A stretch of DNA of 64,000 nucleotides from Bathymodiolus brooksi (GCA_963680875.1 OY804588.1:73804829-73868828), one strand, 5' to 3'; shown: positions 43,495 to 55,672, counted from the first letter of the stretch. Notes: generated from the letters alone by a model not told the origin. Made by a program: numbers and translations.

Positions 43495-44489
43495 ACTGGA
43501 AAATCATAGGTGTTACTTTTACAAAAAATGGAAAGCTTAAATTAGCAAAACAAAAAAATATTGAAAAAGCTACAAAAGCCATGTATGAAGTTATCAGAAG
43601 GGGAAAAAGACATAATCTATCAATCGAATGATTGTTAGATTTATTTGACAAAATTGTAAAACCTATATTACTATATGGCTGTGAAGTTTGGGGATTTAGT
43701 GATAATTATGTAATTGAAAAAATTCATTTGAAATTCTGCAAATTAATACTTCACTTGAAGCAAAGCACGCCAAATTTTATGATATACGGCGAGCTTGGTC
43801 GCTTTCCACTTTACATAGATATAAAAACTAGAGTAATATCTTATTGGTGCAAATTACTTACTGGAAAAGATTCCAAGTTGTCGGCCATATCTTATATACT
43901 TTTGCATAGTTTTTTTTGTAATGGAAATATATCTGCTCCTTGGGTAAAATTTGCAAAAGATATATTGGATAATTGTGGCTTATCAAATGTATGTACATTT
44001 CAGAATATAAACTTTAATACTGAGTGGGTGATCGCTTATGTAAAATTACGTCTCCGAGATCATTTTTTACAAGAATGGAATAGCAATTTAGAAAATTCCC
44101 CAAAGTCATTGAACTACAGACTTTATAAACAAATATTCGAATTTGAAAACTATTTTAATATTTTAGAAAATAAAGACATTTTCACTTTTTGCAAATTTAG
44201 AACCACCAATACAAAATTACCCATAGAAACTGGAAGATAGAATAATATCGCAAGGGAAAATAGAAAATGTCAACTCTGTCAAGAAAATAAAATTGGGGAC
44301 GAATTTCATTATATAATGCGATGCAGTTATTTCCATGACAAAAGAGAATCATGCATTGAAAAGCGGTACTTAACTAGAATTAATGTTTTGAAATTTAAAG
44401 AAATAATAAGTAGTAAAACACAATCAAAATTAAGGAAACTCTGTCAGTTGATCAGAAACATTAATTCTAGTTTACTACCTCCTGGGTAA
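43495..44489 (+). pseudogene. LINE reverse-transcriptase C-terminal region
   Basis: One frame runs from TGGAAAATCATAGG… (WKIIGVTFTKNGKLKLAKQK) to the stop at 44487, broken only by TGA (43629) and TAG (44238); the TAG occupies a position where tryptophan fits. It contains IVKPILLYGCEVWGF and ends with a C-x2-C…H…C knuckle (CQLCQENKIGDEFHYIMRC). This is the post-RT part of a non-LTR retrotransposon. A 3' tail to ~44600 ends ATGAGAATAAAGATTGTATG. 5'-truncated; clade not assigned. Confidence 0.8.
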
Positions 44490-44621
44490 TTACTATTGTT
44501 ATTATTGTATTTATTGTTTTTATTTATTTTCTGTATATATTGTATATATTGTATCTCTATACCAATGTATTACGATGGTTTATGAGAATAAAGATTGTAT
44601 GACTTAATATTATGTTGGTTT

Positions 44622-44707
44622 ATGGTGTTTAACGCCACTTTCAACAATATTTCAGTTATTTCGTGGCGGTCAGTTTTATTGGTGGAGGACCCGGAGAAAG
44701 CCACTTA
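44622..44707 (-). mobile_element. Partial tRNA-derived SINE
   Basis: Only the 3' body survives (GGTGTTTAACGCCACTTTC … TCAGTTTTATTGGTGGAG), directly behind the LINE tail. Confidence 0.75.
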
Positions 44708-45682
44708 ATATTAGATTTATATGGATGTTCTAAAGACGAAGAAAGAGATAAATAAGATGTGTTTCTCTTTTAAAATGTCTCGAGGTTTTTAATGATTGTT
44801 GTATCATCATTTCCGACATTTTGTAAAATAGTTTCCTAAATGATCGTCTTTATCTTTCGTAGAAGAATTAAACAAGAATATACTGAATACTATATTAAGT
44901 ATTCGGTATTCATTAAACAAACACATGTAACTATGTATAGTTTATGAGAATAAACATAATTCATTCATTCATGTATATAGTTAAACAATGCAATTGCCTA
45001 CCGTGCTAAATAATATATCAAAATCTCCTTAATTGAGTTGTTTATATAAATGTCTTTGACTGGGACCAACAAATTAATTATCATGTGACAGAATTTAATC
45101 ATGTTTATTATTAAGACAGAAGACGATTAATGAAGTACATGTTTTAACTTCTTTCTCTTTAAAGAACTGTTCAATATATATAACTCCAATATCGTAATTT
45201 ATAGCTTAAAATTGTCATTTATAAAATATATCTCTGTACAATAGCAATTTAAGTATCGATACAAAATGTACACTAAAAATATGGAATTTTTGGTGAAAAT
45301 GAGAATGACATTGGATGTGGGGAAAAGCTCACCTGTTTTTTGTAAGATCGTCTCTGGTTTAATTCCTGCATATAGCCACTATTCCTTTTTCGTCAAATGA
45401 GTTTAGCAACAACATATTATTTTACTTCGCCAAATATCTTTTTTTATACAATCATTATGTCCTACCCTCGTGAATTATTTCAATACTATACTGCTTGTTC
45501 TTCATGGTACACCTTTAGGGATACCTGTCATGATTTATTACATCAATGTTAATTGTATTAATTATGTCTATAAGCTGTATTGCTTTTGGTAAATAAAGTA
45601 TTATTATTATGTGTGGTAATTTGTGACATTGTATTAGTTTTATGACATCTGTTGCTAGTAATATTTAATATTTACAACTAAC
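44708..45682. other. No gene seen
   Basis: AT-rich. 'GTTTATGAGAATAAACATAA' at 44940 is another copy of the LINE tail, followed by ATTC repeats. No splice-bounded exon was recognised. Confidence 0.4.
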
Positions 45683-45817
45683 CAGGGCCGTCTTAACAGC
45701 ATTATAGGCCCCAGGGCAAAGCAGTGTACTGGGGTCCCTAACTACCCAACCACTCACAGGAATAAAAATGTAAATGGACGATAAAATTAAACATATATAT
45801 TTATTGTATTGCTCGTG
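45683..45817 (-). mobile_element. Half of a hAT-type MITE
   Basis: Starts CAGGGCCGTCTTAACAGC and continues TTATAGGCCCCAGGGCAAAG, the family of 9503. It breaks off where the adjacent ~60-bp tandem repeat begins; the other end is missing. Confidence 0.7.
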
Positions 45818-45819
45818 GA

Positions 45820-46230
45820 AGTGTATTCCCCTACCGTAGGTACATGGGAGTTGGAAACCCGTAAAACAGACAAGTGTATCCTCCGGAGATGGTACATTGG
45901 GGATGGAAACCCCGTAAAACAGACCATTGCATCCCCCGGACGTAGGTATATGGGATATGGAAATTAGTAAAACAGACCAGTGCATCCCCCGGACATAGGT
46001 ACACGGGGGGATGGAAAACCCGTAAAACAGGCCAGTGCATCCCCCGTTCATAGGTACATGGGGTATAGAAAAAGACCAGTGCATCACAGACCGTAGGTAC
46101 ATGGATGAAAACCCATAAAACAGACAAACGCAACCCCAGGACCTATTTAGACGGGGGATCCGTAAAACAGACCAGTGGGTCCCCGTGCGTGGGTAGGTGT
46201 TTGGGAACCTAATGAAAGTAAGATTATATG
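45820..46230. repeat. Diverged ~60-bp tandem repeat
   Basis: About seven units built on GTAGGTACATGGG, GATGGAAACCCGTAAAACAG and ACCAGTGCATCCCCCG. It is GC-richer than its surroundings. The minus-strand open frames are repeat artefacts. Confidence 0.75.
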
Positions 46231-46819
46231 ATATTATAACAACAGTAGTAATTGGCATACCTTATTTCCAGTGGTTTTATTCACAGAATATCTAAATGAG
46301 GTATTAAAGCTAACAATCCTCGCCACTAAACAAACTGCCAGCAATAATCAGGTATGTCATATCGAATTCTTTAAATGCAAATAGACTATTGACTGTATAT
46401 TATTTAAATGCTCAGTTTTACACAGTATACAAATAAAAACAATAAAACTAGACCATTCCTCGCCTGCTCAAATACCACGCCTTGTATAGAGATCTTAGAT
46501 ATAAGATATGATAAATTACATTGTTCAAAAATACTTCAGGTCAGCCATATGCCCCACGGATATTTATCTGATAGACACAGATTTTGTATTTCTTTGGCTA
46601 ATGGCCGGTCAAGATTATAAAACTTTGCCAAGTCTTGTTTTGATGATTTAATGTAAAACATATCCATCAAATCTTTTATTTCATCTAATAAATGTCAGAA
46701 TATTTGTAAACAATTCAAAGTGGAAATATTGGTATTTAAAGGTAAAATGTAGGTAAGCAATTTAGATACACAAAAAGTTTGACAAATTAGGAAAGTTGTG
46801 TAAAAACGATCATATGATG
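46231..46819. other. No gene seen
   Basis: AT-rich; no domain or clear repeat detected. Confidence 0.4.
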
Positions 46820-47280
46820 TGTATTGTATTATCTGTTGTATTATCTGTTGTATTATCTGTTGTATTATATGTTGTATTATCTGTTGTATTATATGTTGTA
46901 TTATCTGTTGTATTATCTGTTGTATTATATGTTGTATTATCTGTTGTATTATCTGTTGTATTATATGTTGTATTATCTGTATTATATGTTGTATTATCTG
47001 TTGTATTATATGTTGTATTATCTGTTGTATTATCTGTATTATCTGTTGTATTATATGTTGTATTATCTGTTGTATTATCTGTTGTATTATCTGTTGCATT
47101 ATCTGTTGTATTATCTGTTGTATTATATGTTGTATTATCTGTATTATCTGTTGTATTATATGTTGTATTATCTGTTGTATTATATGTTGTATTATCTGTT
47201 GTATTATCTGTTGTATTATCTGTTGTATTATATGTTGTATTATCTGTATTATCTGTTGCATTATCTGTTGTATTATCTGT
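46820..47280. repeat. 12-bp array (TGTTGTATTATC/TGTTGTATTATA)
   Basis: About 40 units of TGTTGTATTAT(C/A), with occasional 6-bp deletions (CTGTATTAT). Because the unit is 12 bp, all three plus frames and one minus frame stay open, giving Cys-Ile, Val-Leu and Tyr-Leu repeat 'proteins' that should be disregarded. Confidence 0.95.
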
Positions 47281-47649
47281 CCTTCTTTGTTTTACGGCCT
47301 CTTTGGTCTCTACAAGCCTTTCTTACAGATACTGAAATAATCGGATTTTTCAACCTTCTTACTTTTTTGTAGTAACACCTAATTGGTCGTCTTACAAACA
47401 TGAATATCCATGTATACGTTGATTGTTATAGCCTTCTATGCTTGTACAATTAATTGTCTAATTAAGAAAGTGATTATGACAATTGATGTTTAAGACTTCT
47501 GTAGCATCTGTTAGAAAATAGAGGATTACAACAAAATCACCGATGTCACCACGTGTCTCTCCAATACTTTAATTAAGTGTCAATCATAACTATGACATCA
47601 AATTAAAATGTATTGAATTTATTTCAATGTTAAAATTTAAGTATACCGA
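47281..47649. other. No gene seen
   Basis: AT-rich sequence between the 12-bp array and LINE debris; nothing recognisable. Confidence 0.4.
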
Positions 47650-47929
47650 TAATTAAATATAGTTATATAATGCTAAAAAAAAAGTTAAATAGGTATAATT
47701 ATTTATACAGTCTTTATTTATACTTTTTAGAACGTTGCTCTGGGGGATTAAAATCGGGCGACTTTTGGAAAACTGTTAAGCCATTCTTTTCAAAAAAGGG
47801 GTCCAGTGGAGAACAAAAAATTGTGCTTAATGAATCTGACAAGATTGTAAATGATCAAAAAGAAGTAGCCAATCACTTTAATAATTTTTTTCTCCACTGT
47901 AGCTGAGAATATAGGAAAAGATACTGTTT

Positions 47930-48345
47930 TTTTTAACAACATAATAATTTTATTTATTCCGGCTGAATTCTTGCTTGTTACAATTCTAATCAAGAGTCCA
48001 AGCTTCTTTTGATGTACCCTGTTACACTCCACTGATTATCCAGGGAATTAATCAGCTGGTACAAATTTAAATACATTTTAAGAATAAAAATAATAATATT
48101 TAAGAACTATTTATTTTCTTTTTCATAGCATACAAAAAACTATTATTCTGTAATTTCATACTATGATTTTTAATGTCATCAATTCTTTTATTAAATTCGT
48201 ATATAAAAAATTTATAAACATTTACATTTTTTGTCTTCTGTTCAGATAAATAATATGATACTGTTTACGACCCTTCTCATCATCCAAGTTAAATAGAAAT
48301 AAAGAAACAAAATGATGGCACACAATTTTTTTTTTTTAAAAAGTA
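47930..48345 (-). mobile_element. Insertion in the LINE, unidentified
   Basis: Interrupts the LINE between GKDTV and VEKIMNN. A T8 run at the left and a minus-strand frame (…VYKFFIYEFNKRIDDIKNH…) at 48110-48240 suggest a retroelement fragment in reverse orientation, but no domain is identified and the edges are approximate. Confidence 0.4.
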
Positions 48346-48415
48346 ACAACAGATAAAGTTGAAAAGATTATGAATAATATCAATATCAAAAAAGCCACGG
48401 GTGCTGATGGTATAC

Positions 48416-49098
48416 TAGTTCTAATAATAAAACCCTAAATGCTCGCTTACTCGCAAGGGTTATAACGGGATGCCATTACACGTAATGGAGCAGCCGCCGA
48501 GATTTTTTGCGCTCGCTTACAGAGCTTCTGACGCCTGCATTTATCAATAATAAGACATAACCTTTCCTTTTGTCCATTATTATAACAAGTTTTTATCACC
48601 TACCAGTATTTTAGAATGTAATTCCCACAAAATAAAATTTTGAATTTCGTCATTTCCGGCCTCACTGTTTGGATGTCGATACCATATTTGGCGATTTAGG
48701 CGTGAATGTTTACCAATCGTAACTACTCGGCCATTTTCGCTACCCTGCAAATAACAGGGTAGCGAGAATGGCGAGTAGTTACGATTGGAATGTTTACATC
48801 AGCTTGTAATAAGAAATACCATATTTAGAAAAGCTCCGCCTTCCGTAGTTTCCGGTTATGGAAAACGATCGATAAATTTGAACAAGGTTGTTGCTAACTT
48901 TGAAAAGCATATATTTCTCAGCCAAACCAATTTAACAAGGACTGGGATCATCAGTAATTGTTATAATGAAATGTTTGAAGCGTAAATAGTGAGTTTTTAT
49001 GTTTCAACTGCAACTTTTTTTTTGCTCCATTGTGACGAATAGGACCGCGTTGTAGCTCTGCCGAGACACAAGTTTGTCACAGGAGCTACATTATTGCA
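48416..49098. mobile_element. Second insertion in the LINE with 13-bp flanking duplication
   Basis: GCTGATGGTATAC (48403-48415) and GCTAATGGTATAC (49099-49111) flank the insert and rejoin the RT frame (GADG / GIPAK). The insert is GC-richer at its ends and contains a strong hairpin. No coding domain recognised. Confidence 0.7.
48713..48788. repeat. 34-bp-arm hairpin
   Basis: CCAATCGTAACTACTCG… and …CGAGTAGTTACGATTGG pair over 34 bp with one extra base in the left arm; the loop is CAAATAA. Confidence 0.9.
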
Positions 49099-50964
49099 GC
49101 TAATGGTATACCTGCGAAAATAATAAAATGTAGTAAATCTGTTATTGCACCTCAGATTACAAGTATTGTAAATATGTCATTAGATCAGTGTTTTTCCGGA
49201 TAAATTAAAGAAAGCACAACTAACACCTTTATATAAAAAGAATGATCCACTTTTGAAGACTAACTACAGACCCGTAAGTGTACTATCTATTTTTTCAAAG
49301 ATGTTTGAGAAAATTTTAGAACAGCAATTGTCTGATTTCTTTGAAAATATTTTTAATCCTTATTTATGTGCTTTTAGAAGATGCTCAGATTATTAGAGGA
49401 CTGGCGGAATGCCCTTGACAAAAATCAGTATGTTGCCGCAGTCCTAATGATCTTTCCAAGGCATTTGATTGCCTACCCCATGATATTTTATTGGATAAGC
49501 TTTCGGTCTATGGTATGTCCACTGATTCTGTATCCCTTCTTGAGTCCTACTTATTAAATAGGAAACAACAAATCAAAATCAATAGTATCCTGAGCAGTTG
49601 GGCTGACATCCAAAAAGGTGTACCCCAAGGTTCCCTCTACTTTTTAATGTTTTTAGTAATGATATTTTTTATTTTGTGAAAAAGGGTACTTTATATAGTT
49701 ATGCGGATGACAATACTTTGTCTTATGGTCATCCTGATTTGAATGTACTTACCTCAGTTTTGAAATCAGAGTCAAATGTACTTATTAATTGGTTTAAAGT
49801 AAACAAAATGCAGGATAACCCAGATAAATTTCAGGTACTTGCGATTGGGAAGAAGACTTTTGAGAAAAACATGAAAATTTGTATCCAGAATTCTACACTT
49901 TCATGTGAAGAGACAGTAAAACTTTTAGGAATTGAAATAGATTATCAATTAAATTTTGACATTCATATCAGTTCAATCTGTAGGAAAGCATCACAGCAAC
50001 TGAATATACTGAAACGTTTGGGCCCATATTCAGACAGATTAAGCAAATTAACTATATTCCACACTTTCATACTCAGTAACTTTAACTTTTGCCTTTGGCT
50101 TGGCATTTTTGTACCGATAAAAATTTTAAAAAATTAGAGAAAGTGCAGGAAAGAGCACTTCGTTTTGTATACTATGACTACACAAGTTCGTATATATCAA
50201 CCTTCTTGAAAAAGCTCAAGTGCCCTCCATGCAGATCAGGCGTATTAGAACAATGGCCTTGGAGACATATAAAATCGTTAACAAATTAGCTCTGTATGCC
50301 TTCATGATTTAGTTAATGTGAAGAATTCAAAATATGCTTTCAGGTATTCGAACATATTAGATGTACCTCAAGTTAGAACTACCAGGTATGGCAAAATATC
50401 ATTCATGTTTGCAGCTGCAACTCTGTGGAACGACCTTCCGAACCATTTCAGAACTGAAAACAGTTTCAACCACTTTAAAAGTTTGATTCAGTCCTGGAAT
50501 GGCTCAGTGTGTCGTTGTTCTGCATGTAGATAACCTATTCAGCATTCTGTCTTATTTCTAGTGCTTTTTCTAAGTTTTAATGCTGCTTAGTTATTTTTAT
50601 GCTTGCTTGATATGGCCTCAGCGTGTTTAGTATACAATGTATATGTCCTTTATCTTTGTGCTTTTTATGTTGCATTTGCTAACTGTATGTTAATAACTGC
50701 TTTATGTGTATGTATGTGTGTATATGCGATTATGTTAATATTTGTATGTGTCTTGTGCTGCTATGTATATTCGGTAAAAGGCCGAATTCACATAAAGTTT
50801 TCTTATCTGGTCTTATCTTATCTTATCAGTTAACATTTACGTTTGAGGATAACTATGGTAATGGTTAAAATATAGAAATATAACAGTACATTTCTTCCTC
50901 GTCGATCTTTTCAAAACGCGGTTCATCGTTTGCCTTCAAACTTTGTGGTTATTGTTATGGCATA

Positions 50965-51228
50965 TGGTGTTTAACACCACTTTTAACAATATTTCAGTTA
51001 TATCGTGGCGATCAGTTTTATTGGTGAAGGAAACCGGAGTACCCGGAGAAAACCACCCACCTGCCGCAAGTCACTGATAAACTTGGTCACATACATTTTT
51101 GTAATGTTGTATTCATGGTATTGAGTACACCTCCACATGAGTGGGGTTCGACTCACAACGTTAGTGGTGATAGGCACTGGTTGCATAGGTAGTTGTAAAT
51201 CCAACTACCATACGATCACGACCACGAG
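50965..51228 (-). mobile_element. tRNA-derived SINE
   Basis: Full-length minus-strand copy with a small insertion (TACATTTTTGTAATGTTG) in the middle; head reads GGGGTTCGACTCACAACG … CAACTACCATACGATCACGA. Confidence 0.85.
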
Positions 51229-51304
51229 CGAACATTGTAAAAGTAGAGACACATGTTATATGACAATTCAAAATACACAAGCACATACACACAGGGAAGG
51301 GCGC

Positions 51305-51405
51305 CAGACCTATAATCCGACACCCGATAATCCGACGGTCCGGTTATTCCGACAGTGATATAGGCTGACGGTCCGATAATCCGACAAACCTTTGCGGATA
51401 GTTGT
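51305..51405. repeat. 'GATAATCCGACGGTCC' tandem words
   Basis: TAATCCGACACCCGATAATC, CGACGGTCCGGTTATTCCGA and GGTCCGATAATCCGACAAAC form a cluster resembling the subterminal repeats of the 21905-24165 elements; probably a related element end. Confidence 0.5.
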
Positions 51406-51814
51406 CGAATCTTAGAGTCTCTGGCCGTGGGTGTTTGATTCAATGTAGCCATTGACCCATATATGAATGCATTTTGTGCTAATAAAGATTAGTCAGTGGA
51501 GATAAAAATGGGGAAAAGCCGAATGTGTTTGCAGATACAAATGCATATGTAAATAAAATGCAGCGATTGTTGATTAATTCTGCATTATAAATTTGTGGAC
51601 TGCAAATATGAAACCGCATATCTTTTAAAATCTTGAAATAGCATGCTTTGTCCTATACCGGTATTTTATCTTATTCAGTTCCCTTTTCTATATTTATTTT
51701 CCTGATCTTTCATTGCTGATCGAAAGTTAGCGGAACTAAACGAACATTCCCTCGTCTCAAGCGATCGCTCATACGAACTTTTGGAGAATAATATTCATGT
51801 TGAAGCCCGCATGT
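51406..51814. other. No gene seen
   Basis: Unassigned sequence ahead of the 36/40-bp minisatellite. Confidence 0.35.
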
Positions 51815-52815
51815 CTAAATTAACCCAGTCAATGTGTTGGTTTAAGTAACATGTGTAAGTTAACCCAGTCAACGTGTTGGTTTAAGTAACATGTCAGTTA
51901 AACCAGTCAACGTGTTGGTTTAAGTAACATGTGTAAGTTAACCCAGTCAACGTGTTGGTTTAAGTAACATGTGTAAGTTAAACCAGTCAACGTGTTGGTT
52001 TAAGTAATATGTCAGTTAACCCAGTCAACGTGTTGGTTTAAGTAACATGTCAGTTAACCCAGTCAATGTGTTGGTTTAAGTAACATGTGTAAGTTAACCC
52101 AGTCAACGTGTTGGTTTAAGTAACATGTCAGTTAAACCAGTCAACGTGTTGGTTTAAGTAACATGTCAGTTAACCCAGTCAACGTGTTGGTTTAAGTAAC
52201 ATGTCAGTTAACCCAGTCAATGTGTTGGTTTAAGTAACATGTAAGTTAACCCAGTCAACGTGTTGGTTTAAGTAACATGTCAGTTAAACCAGTCAACGTG
52301 TTGGTTTAAGTAACATGTGTAAGTTAACCCAGTCAACGTGTTGGTTTAAGTAACATGTGTAAGTTAACCCAGTCAACGTGTTGGTTTAAGTAACATGTGT
52401 AAGTTAACCCAGTCAACGTGTTGGTTTAAGTAACATGTGTAAGTTAACCCAGTCAACGTGTTGGTTTAAGTAACATGTGTAAGTTAACCCAGTCAACGTG
52501 TTGGTTTAAGTAACATGTCAGCTAAACCAGTCAACGTGTTGGTTTAAGTAACATGTCAGTTAACCCAGTCAACGTGTTGGTTTAAGTAACATGTCAGTTA
52601 AACCAGTCAACGTGTTGGTTTAAGTAACATGTCAGTTAACCCAGTCAACGTGCTGTTTTCAGTAACATGTGTAAGTTAACCCAGTCAATGTGTTGGTTTA
52701 AGTAACATGTCAGTTAAACCAGTCAACGTGTTGGTTTAAGTAACATGTCAGTTAAACCAGTCAACGTGTTGGTTTAAGTAACATGTCAGTTAAACCAGTC
52801 AACGTGTTGTTTTCA
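51815..52815. repeat. 36/40-bp minisatellite
   Basis: About 26 copies of AACCCAGTCAACGTGTTGGT + TTAAGTAACATGT, then GTAAGTT (40 bp) or CAGTT (~36-38 bp). The long form is clustered at 52310-52510, five near-identical copies, suggesting recent local expansion. Confidence 0.95.
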
Positions 52816-52847
52816 TTAACACATTTAATGTATGTCATGGTAATAAC

Positions 52848-53004
52848 CAGGGGCGGATCCAGGATTTCAAGTTAGGGAGGGCGCACTTAAAAAAATTGCG
52901 CCGTGCAGAGGGAGGCGCGAAAATTTTGGGGGTATTACGTGTGAAAAATCACGGTTTTACGACATTTCCAATTTTAGGGGGGGGGCGCCCTGGATCCGCC
53001 CCTG
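52848..53004. mobile_element. hAT-like MITE, 157 bp
   Basis: Terminal inverted repeats CAGGGGCGGATCCAGGA / GGATCCGCCCCTG, a common hAT-MITE end. ATAAC is seen on both sides but an exact 8-bp duplication is not. Confidence 0.8.
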
Positions 53005-53535
53005 ATAACCGTGATGTTTTTAAACAGATAAATATTAAGGAAAAAGTATTACGATAATTTCAAATGGTTAAAAAAAAAATGGTAATATATGAAGGGGAAA
53101 TAGTTAATCCCACATGAAACTAGTTTAAACGTTTCTAGAAAATTACAGTGTTTCATGTAACGTGAATTAATGATCCATAGTTTTATATCTACAGACAAAA
53201 TAGACTTACCTTATTTATACTGTCTGACACGTTACAGGTATAACCAAACTCATTTCCTGTCATAGGACTGGGATAGTTCGATTAAAATTCCTATTTAAAT
53301 TTGAACTACCGTTTGATCAATTTTAAACCACAATAATTTATTAAGTTATTGGTTAATAAAATATACGTTATAAAATTCATGTGTATTTCTGTCGTTCACA
53401 TGTATACAGGTAAACACGGTGTAAGATTGTGTGACCCCGTGACCCCACCAGTCATTCCGCAGGTATTTAAATACTAAAAAAATAAGAAGGATTTGTAAAT
53501 AGAAAACGTTTTGTGTAATATATTACGTTTTTGAC
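53005..53535. other. No gene seen
   Basis: AT-rich sequence up to the TTAA element; nothing recognised. Confidence 0.35.
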
Positions 53536-54379
53536 TTAAAGGGATATTGTCTACCAGCTGCGTAATTTTTTCATACCCAAAATTATTGTCGATTTCCGTA
53601 CTGACCTTCATAAAATGAAGATTAAACACCGAATTATTGATGAATACGCTCCGAAACGTTGTTTTTTCGACTAAAAAAGCTGACCATCGTTACCGGAAGC
53701 TAATTAATTATGCACTGACCTGGGCGAGGCCTACTCTATTTATTTATCTATTTTTATGTCAGTAGCATGAATATTGAGGTAAATTTCTATAAAAGTTGAG
53801 GAAAAAAGCTATTTGCGAATCGATTGTATCTAAAAGACGTAGAATAAATAATTTCTGTATCAGGAATAGATTTTCTTTGATGAAAACTACATGCCTTAAC
53901 AGATTCAGCCGATATTTCCACGATAACCATTGAAAACATGCCAGGAGGCACCCTATGGGGACAAGCTCAACTACGTATTTTCGATCGGAAATTTTTGCCG
54001 GCGTTAAAAATAACTAAATTAGTTTTTTTCTTCTTATAAGTTATGAAGTTGTTTCCCGAGATTTTGATACACGTGTTAAATTAATTTATTTTAGCCAGAG
54101 ACATACATGTAGAACACAGTGAAATACATGTCTGATGAAAACGAATGACGTAGCCAGTGTTGTTTTATTTGTTAATTGACTGGAATGTTTCAGAGAAATT
54201 TGGGCTGGATTAGAAACAAAAGAGACCTTACTTCTAGTTTCACAAGACAGTTGCTGCAAAATAATATGGGACTGACCATTTACCTTGAAGGGGGCTATGT
54301 CACGTTTTTTCGCCGTAGAAATGTTTTTTTCAGACGCCACAGAAATCATATTTTCTTATTTTCCGGCGAAGTACCAATC

Positions 54380-54750
54380 TAATTAAAACAAGGTGAACTG
54401 TGATCTAATGCTCACTTATGATACCCCTGCCATTTCCCATGATATGGGGTACCTATATGAAGCTTGTGACCAAATACCAGATTTCTGCCATCAATAGTTG
54501 TTGAGAAAAATGTGCATATATGTTCAATGTGGATAAAAACCAACTAAGTCGGCAAACAGGAAGTAGGAATCTGATGGTTCCAAAAACGCTTCCCACGATA
54601 TGGCATACCTATGTGAAGCTTGTGACCAAATATCAGATTTCTGCCATCAATAGTTGCTGAGAAAAATGTGACGAAAAATATTTTGGAAGGACGGACGGAC
54701 AGAGGTAAAACAGTATACCCCCCTCCCCCTTCGGGGACCGGGGGTATAAT
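54380..54750. repeat. Dispersed 'GGACGGACAGAGGTAAAACAG' repeat, tandem pair
   Basis: Two diverged copies containing TACCTATRTGAAGCTTGTGA and CAGATTTCTGCCATCAATAG; the second ends GGACGGACGGACAGAGGTAA … CGGGGGTATAAT. A third copy of this end lies at 56855-57000. Confidence 0.7.
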
Positions 54751-55239
54751 TAGATCTAAAATAGGGAGCAAGCGCGTAAATCTAATTTTAATTAGATTGG
54801 CGAAGTGCTGGAATAATTTTTTTTCTTCAAAATTTTGTATATGATTATACTGTGAAAATGGCAAGTATATATTTTTTTCTCCTGTCCAGCCAAATTTTTT
54901 TCTTCAAGATTCAGAATCAAAATAATTTTTAGGAAAAAAAACATAAAATTAAAATTGAATAGCTTGAGGGGTAAATTGATAAAAAAAAATTGCAAGACCA
55001 AAATGGTTCTCCCATATACCAACAAAAAACGAAATAAAACTGTGGTCATAAGAAAGTCCTACGAGAAAATCTTTCCTTCCAAAATAAGACTTTTTTTTAT
55101 TTCTCTAAACTGAATTTGTGCAAACTATTTCACTTATAATGAATTATATTTCTTTTTTAAATAGAGCTCATTTTTCTAGATGAATGTATAACCATCTGTC
55201 TTTACTCTGTTTTTATTAAATCTCTTGTCTTTATTACAG

Positions 55240-55503
55240 GACTTTGATCGGATTGTCCTTGATGAGGCAGTGTTGGGGGTTGCTAGAATGTTTCGAGAGG
55301 AACTTGTAGTAATGCCCCATGATGAGGATTACAACAGATCCAATAGGTATGCAGCCTACCGCCAGTATACCATTTGGGCACATGGCCGACTTGGAGCTGG
55401 GGTCAGACGTGTGATCCCAAGCTGTTGTACTTGAAAAATTAGGGACAAGTATCCTGATCTATATGGACAATACAAGGGTTTCATTCCTAGACGATTTAAT
55501 TAA
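55240..55503 (+). pseudogene. P2X7 C-terminal (ballast)-like domain, terminal exon with in-frame TGA
   Basis: After the acceptor TTTATTACAG the frame reads [20 protein letters not shown], ending with [26 protein letters not shown], a TGA (55432-55434), then KIRDKYPDLYGQYKGFIPRR and stop at 55501. This is the last part of the cysteine-based domain that forms the cytoplasmic end of vertebrate P2X7 (motifs YR-x-Y-x-x-W, PSCC, IRxxFPxxxGQYxGF). In P2X7 a tryptophan follows soon after PSCC, so TGA probably replaced TGG. No P2X channel exons (ectodomain, two TMs) are present, and the upstream part of the domain was not found. It is read as a stand-alone ballast-domain gene inside a transposon, recently disabled, or spliced or read through in an unseen way. 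Confidence 0.8.
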
Positions 55504-55571
55504 AACTTGTTCATGAAATATTTTGTATTTTATCCCATATACCCTACAATGATAAAGTTTACCACTTGCTT

Positions 55572-55672
55572 CCCTATGGTCGGTGGTTGTCCGGGTACTC
55601 TGGCTTCCTCCACCACTAAAACTGGTCGCCATGATATAGCTGAAATATTGCTGAAAGTGGCATTAAAACACC
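55572..55672 (+). mobile_element. Partial tRNA-derived SINE (body only)
   Basis: Carries GGTCGGTGGTTGTCCGGGTA, CTTCCTCCACCACTAAAACTG and GAAATATTGCTGAAAGTGGC and lacks the head. It follows the P2X7-like exon by 70 bp. Confidence 0.75.

Larger units (their letters stand above)
47650..50835 (+). pseudogene. CR1/jockey-like LINE, RT region, with two nested insertions
   Basis: In order: DFWKTVKPFFSKK and KEVANHFNNFF (linker before RT), a frameshifted STVAENIGKD, VEKIMNNINIKKATGADGI, then IPAKIIKCSKS, KAQLTPLYKKNDPLLKTNYR and PVSVLSIFSKMFEKILEQQ (RT motifs 1-2), a degenerate LSKAFDCLPHDILLDKL (motif A), IQKGVPQGS (motif B), YSYADDNT (catalytic YADD), VKLLGIEIDYQLNF, and a C-terminal RTTRYGKISFMFAAATLWND-LP block ending near 50532. 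The 3' end carries TCTTATC repeats (50800-50827), as in CR1/L2-like elements. Frameshifts and stops throughout. Confidence 0.85.

Noticed and set aside
46796..47372. Cys-Ile, Val-Leu, Tyr-Leu and Ile-Gln-Gln repeat proteins on both strands
   Set aside because: All come from one 12-bp repeat; several overlapping frames cannot all be real, and none has unique flanks.
55240..55503. A complete P2X7 receptor gene
   Set aside because: Only the terminal part of the ballast domain is present; no channel ectodomain or transmembrane exons lie nearby.
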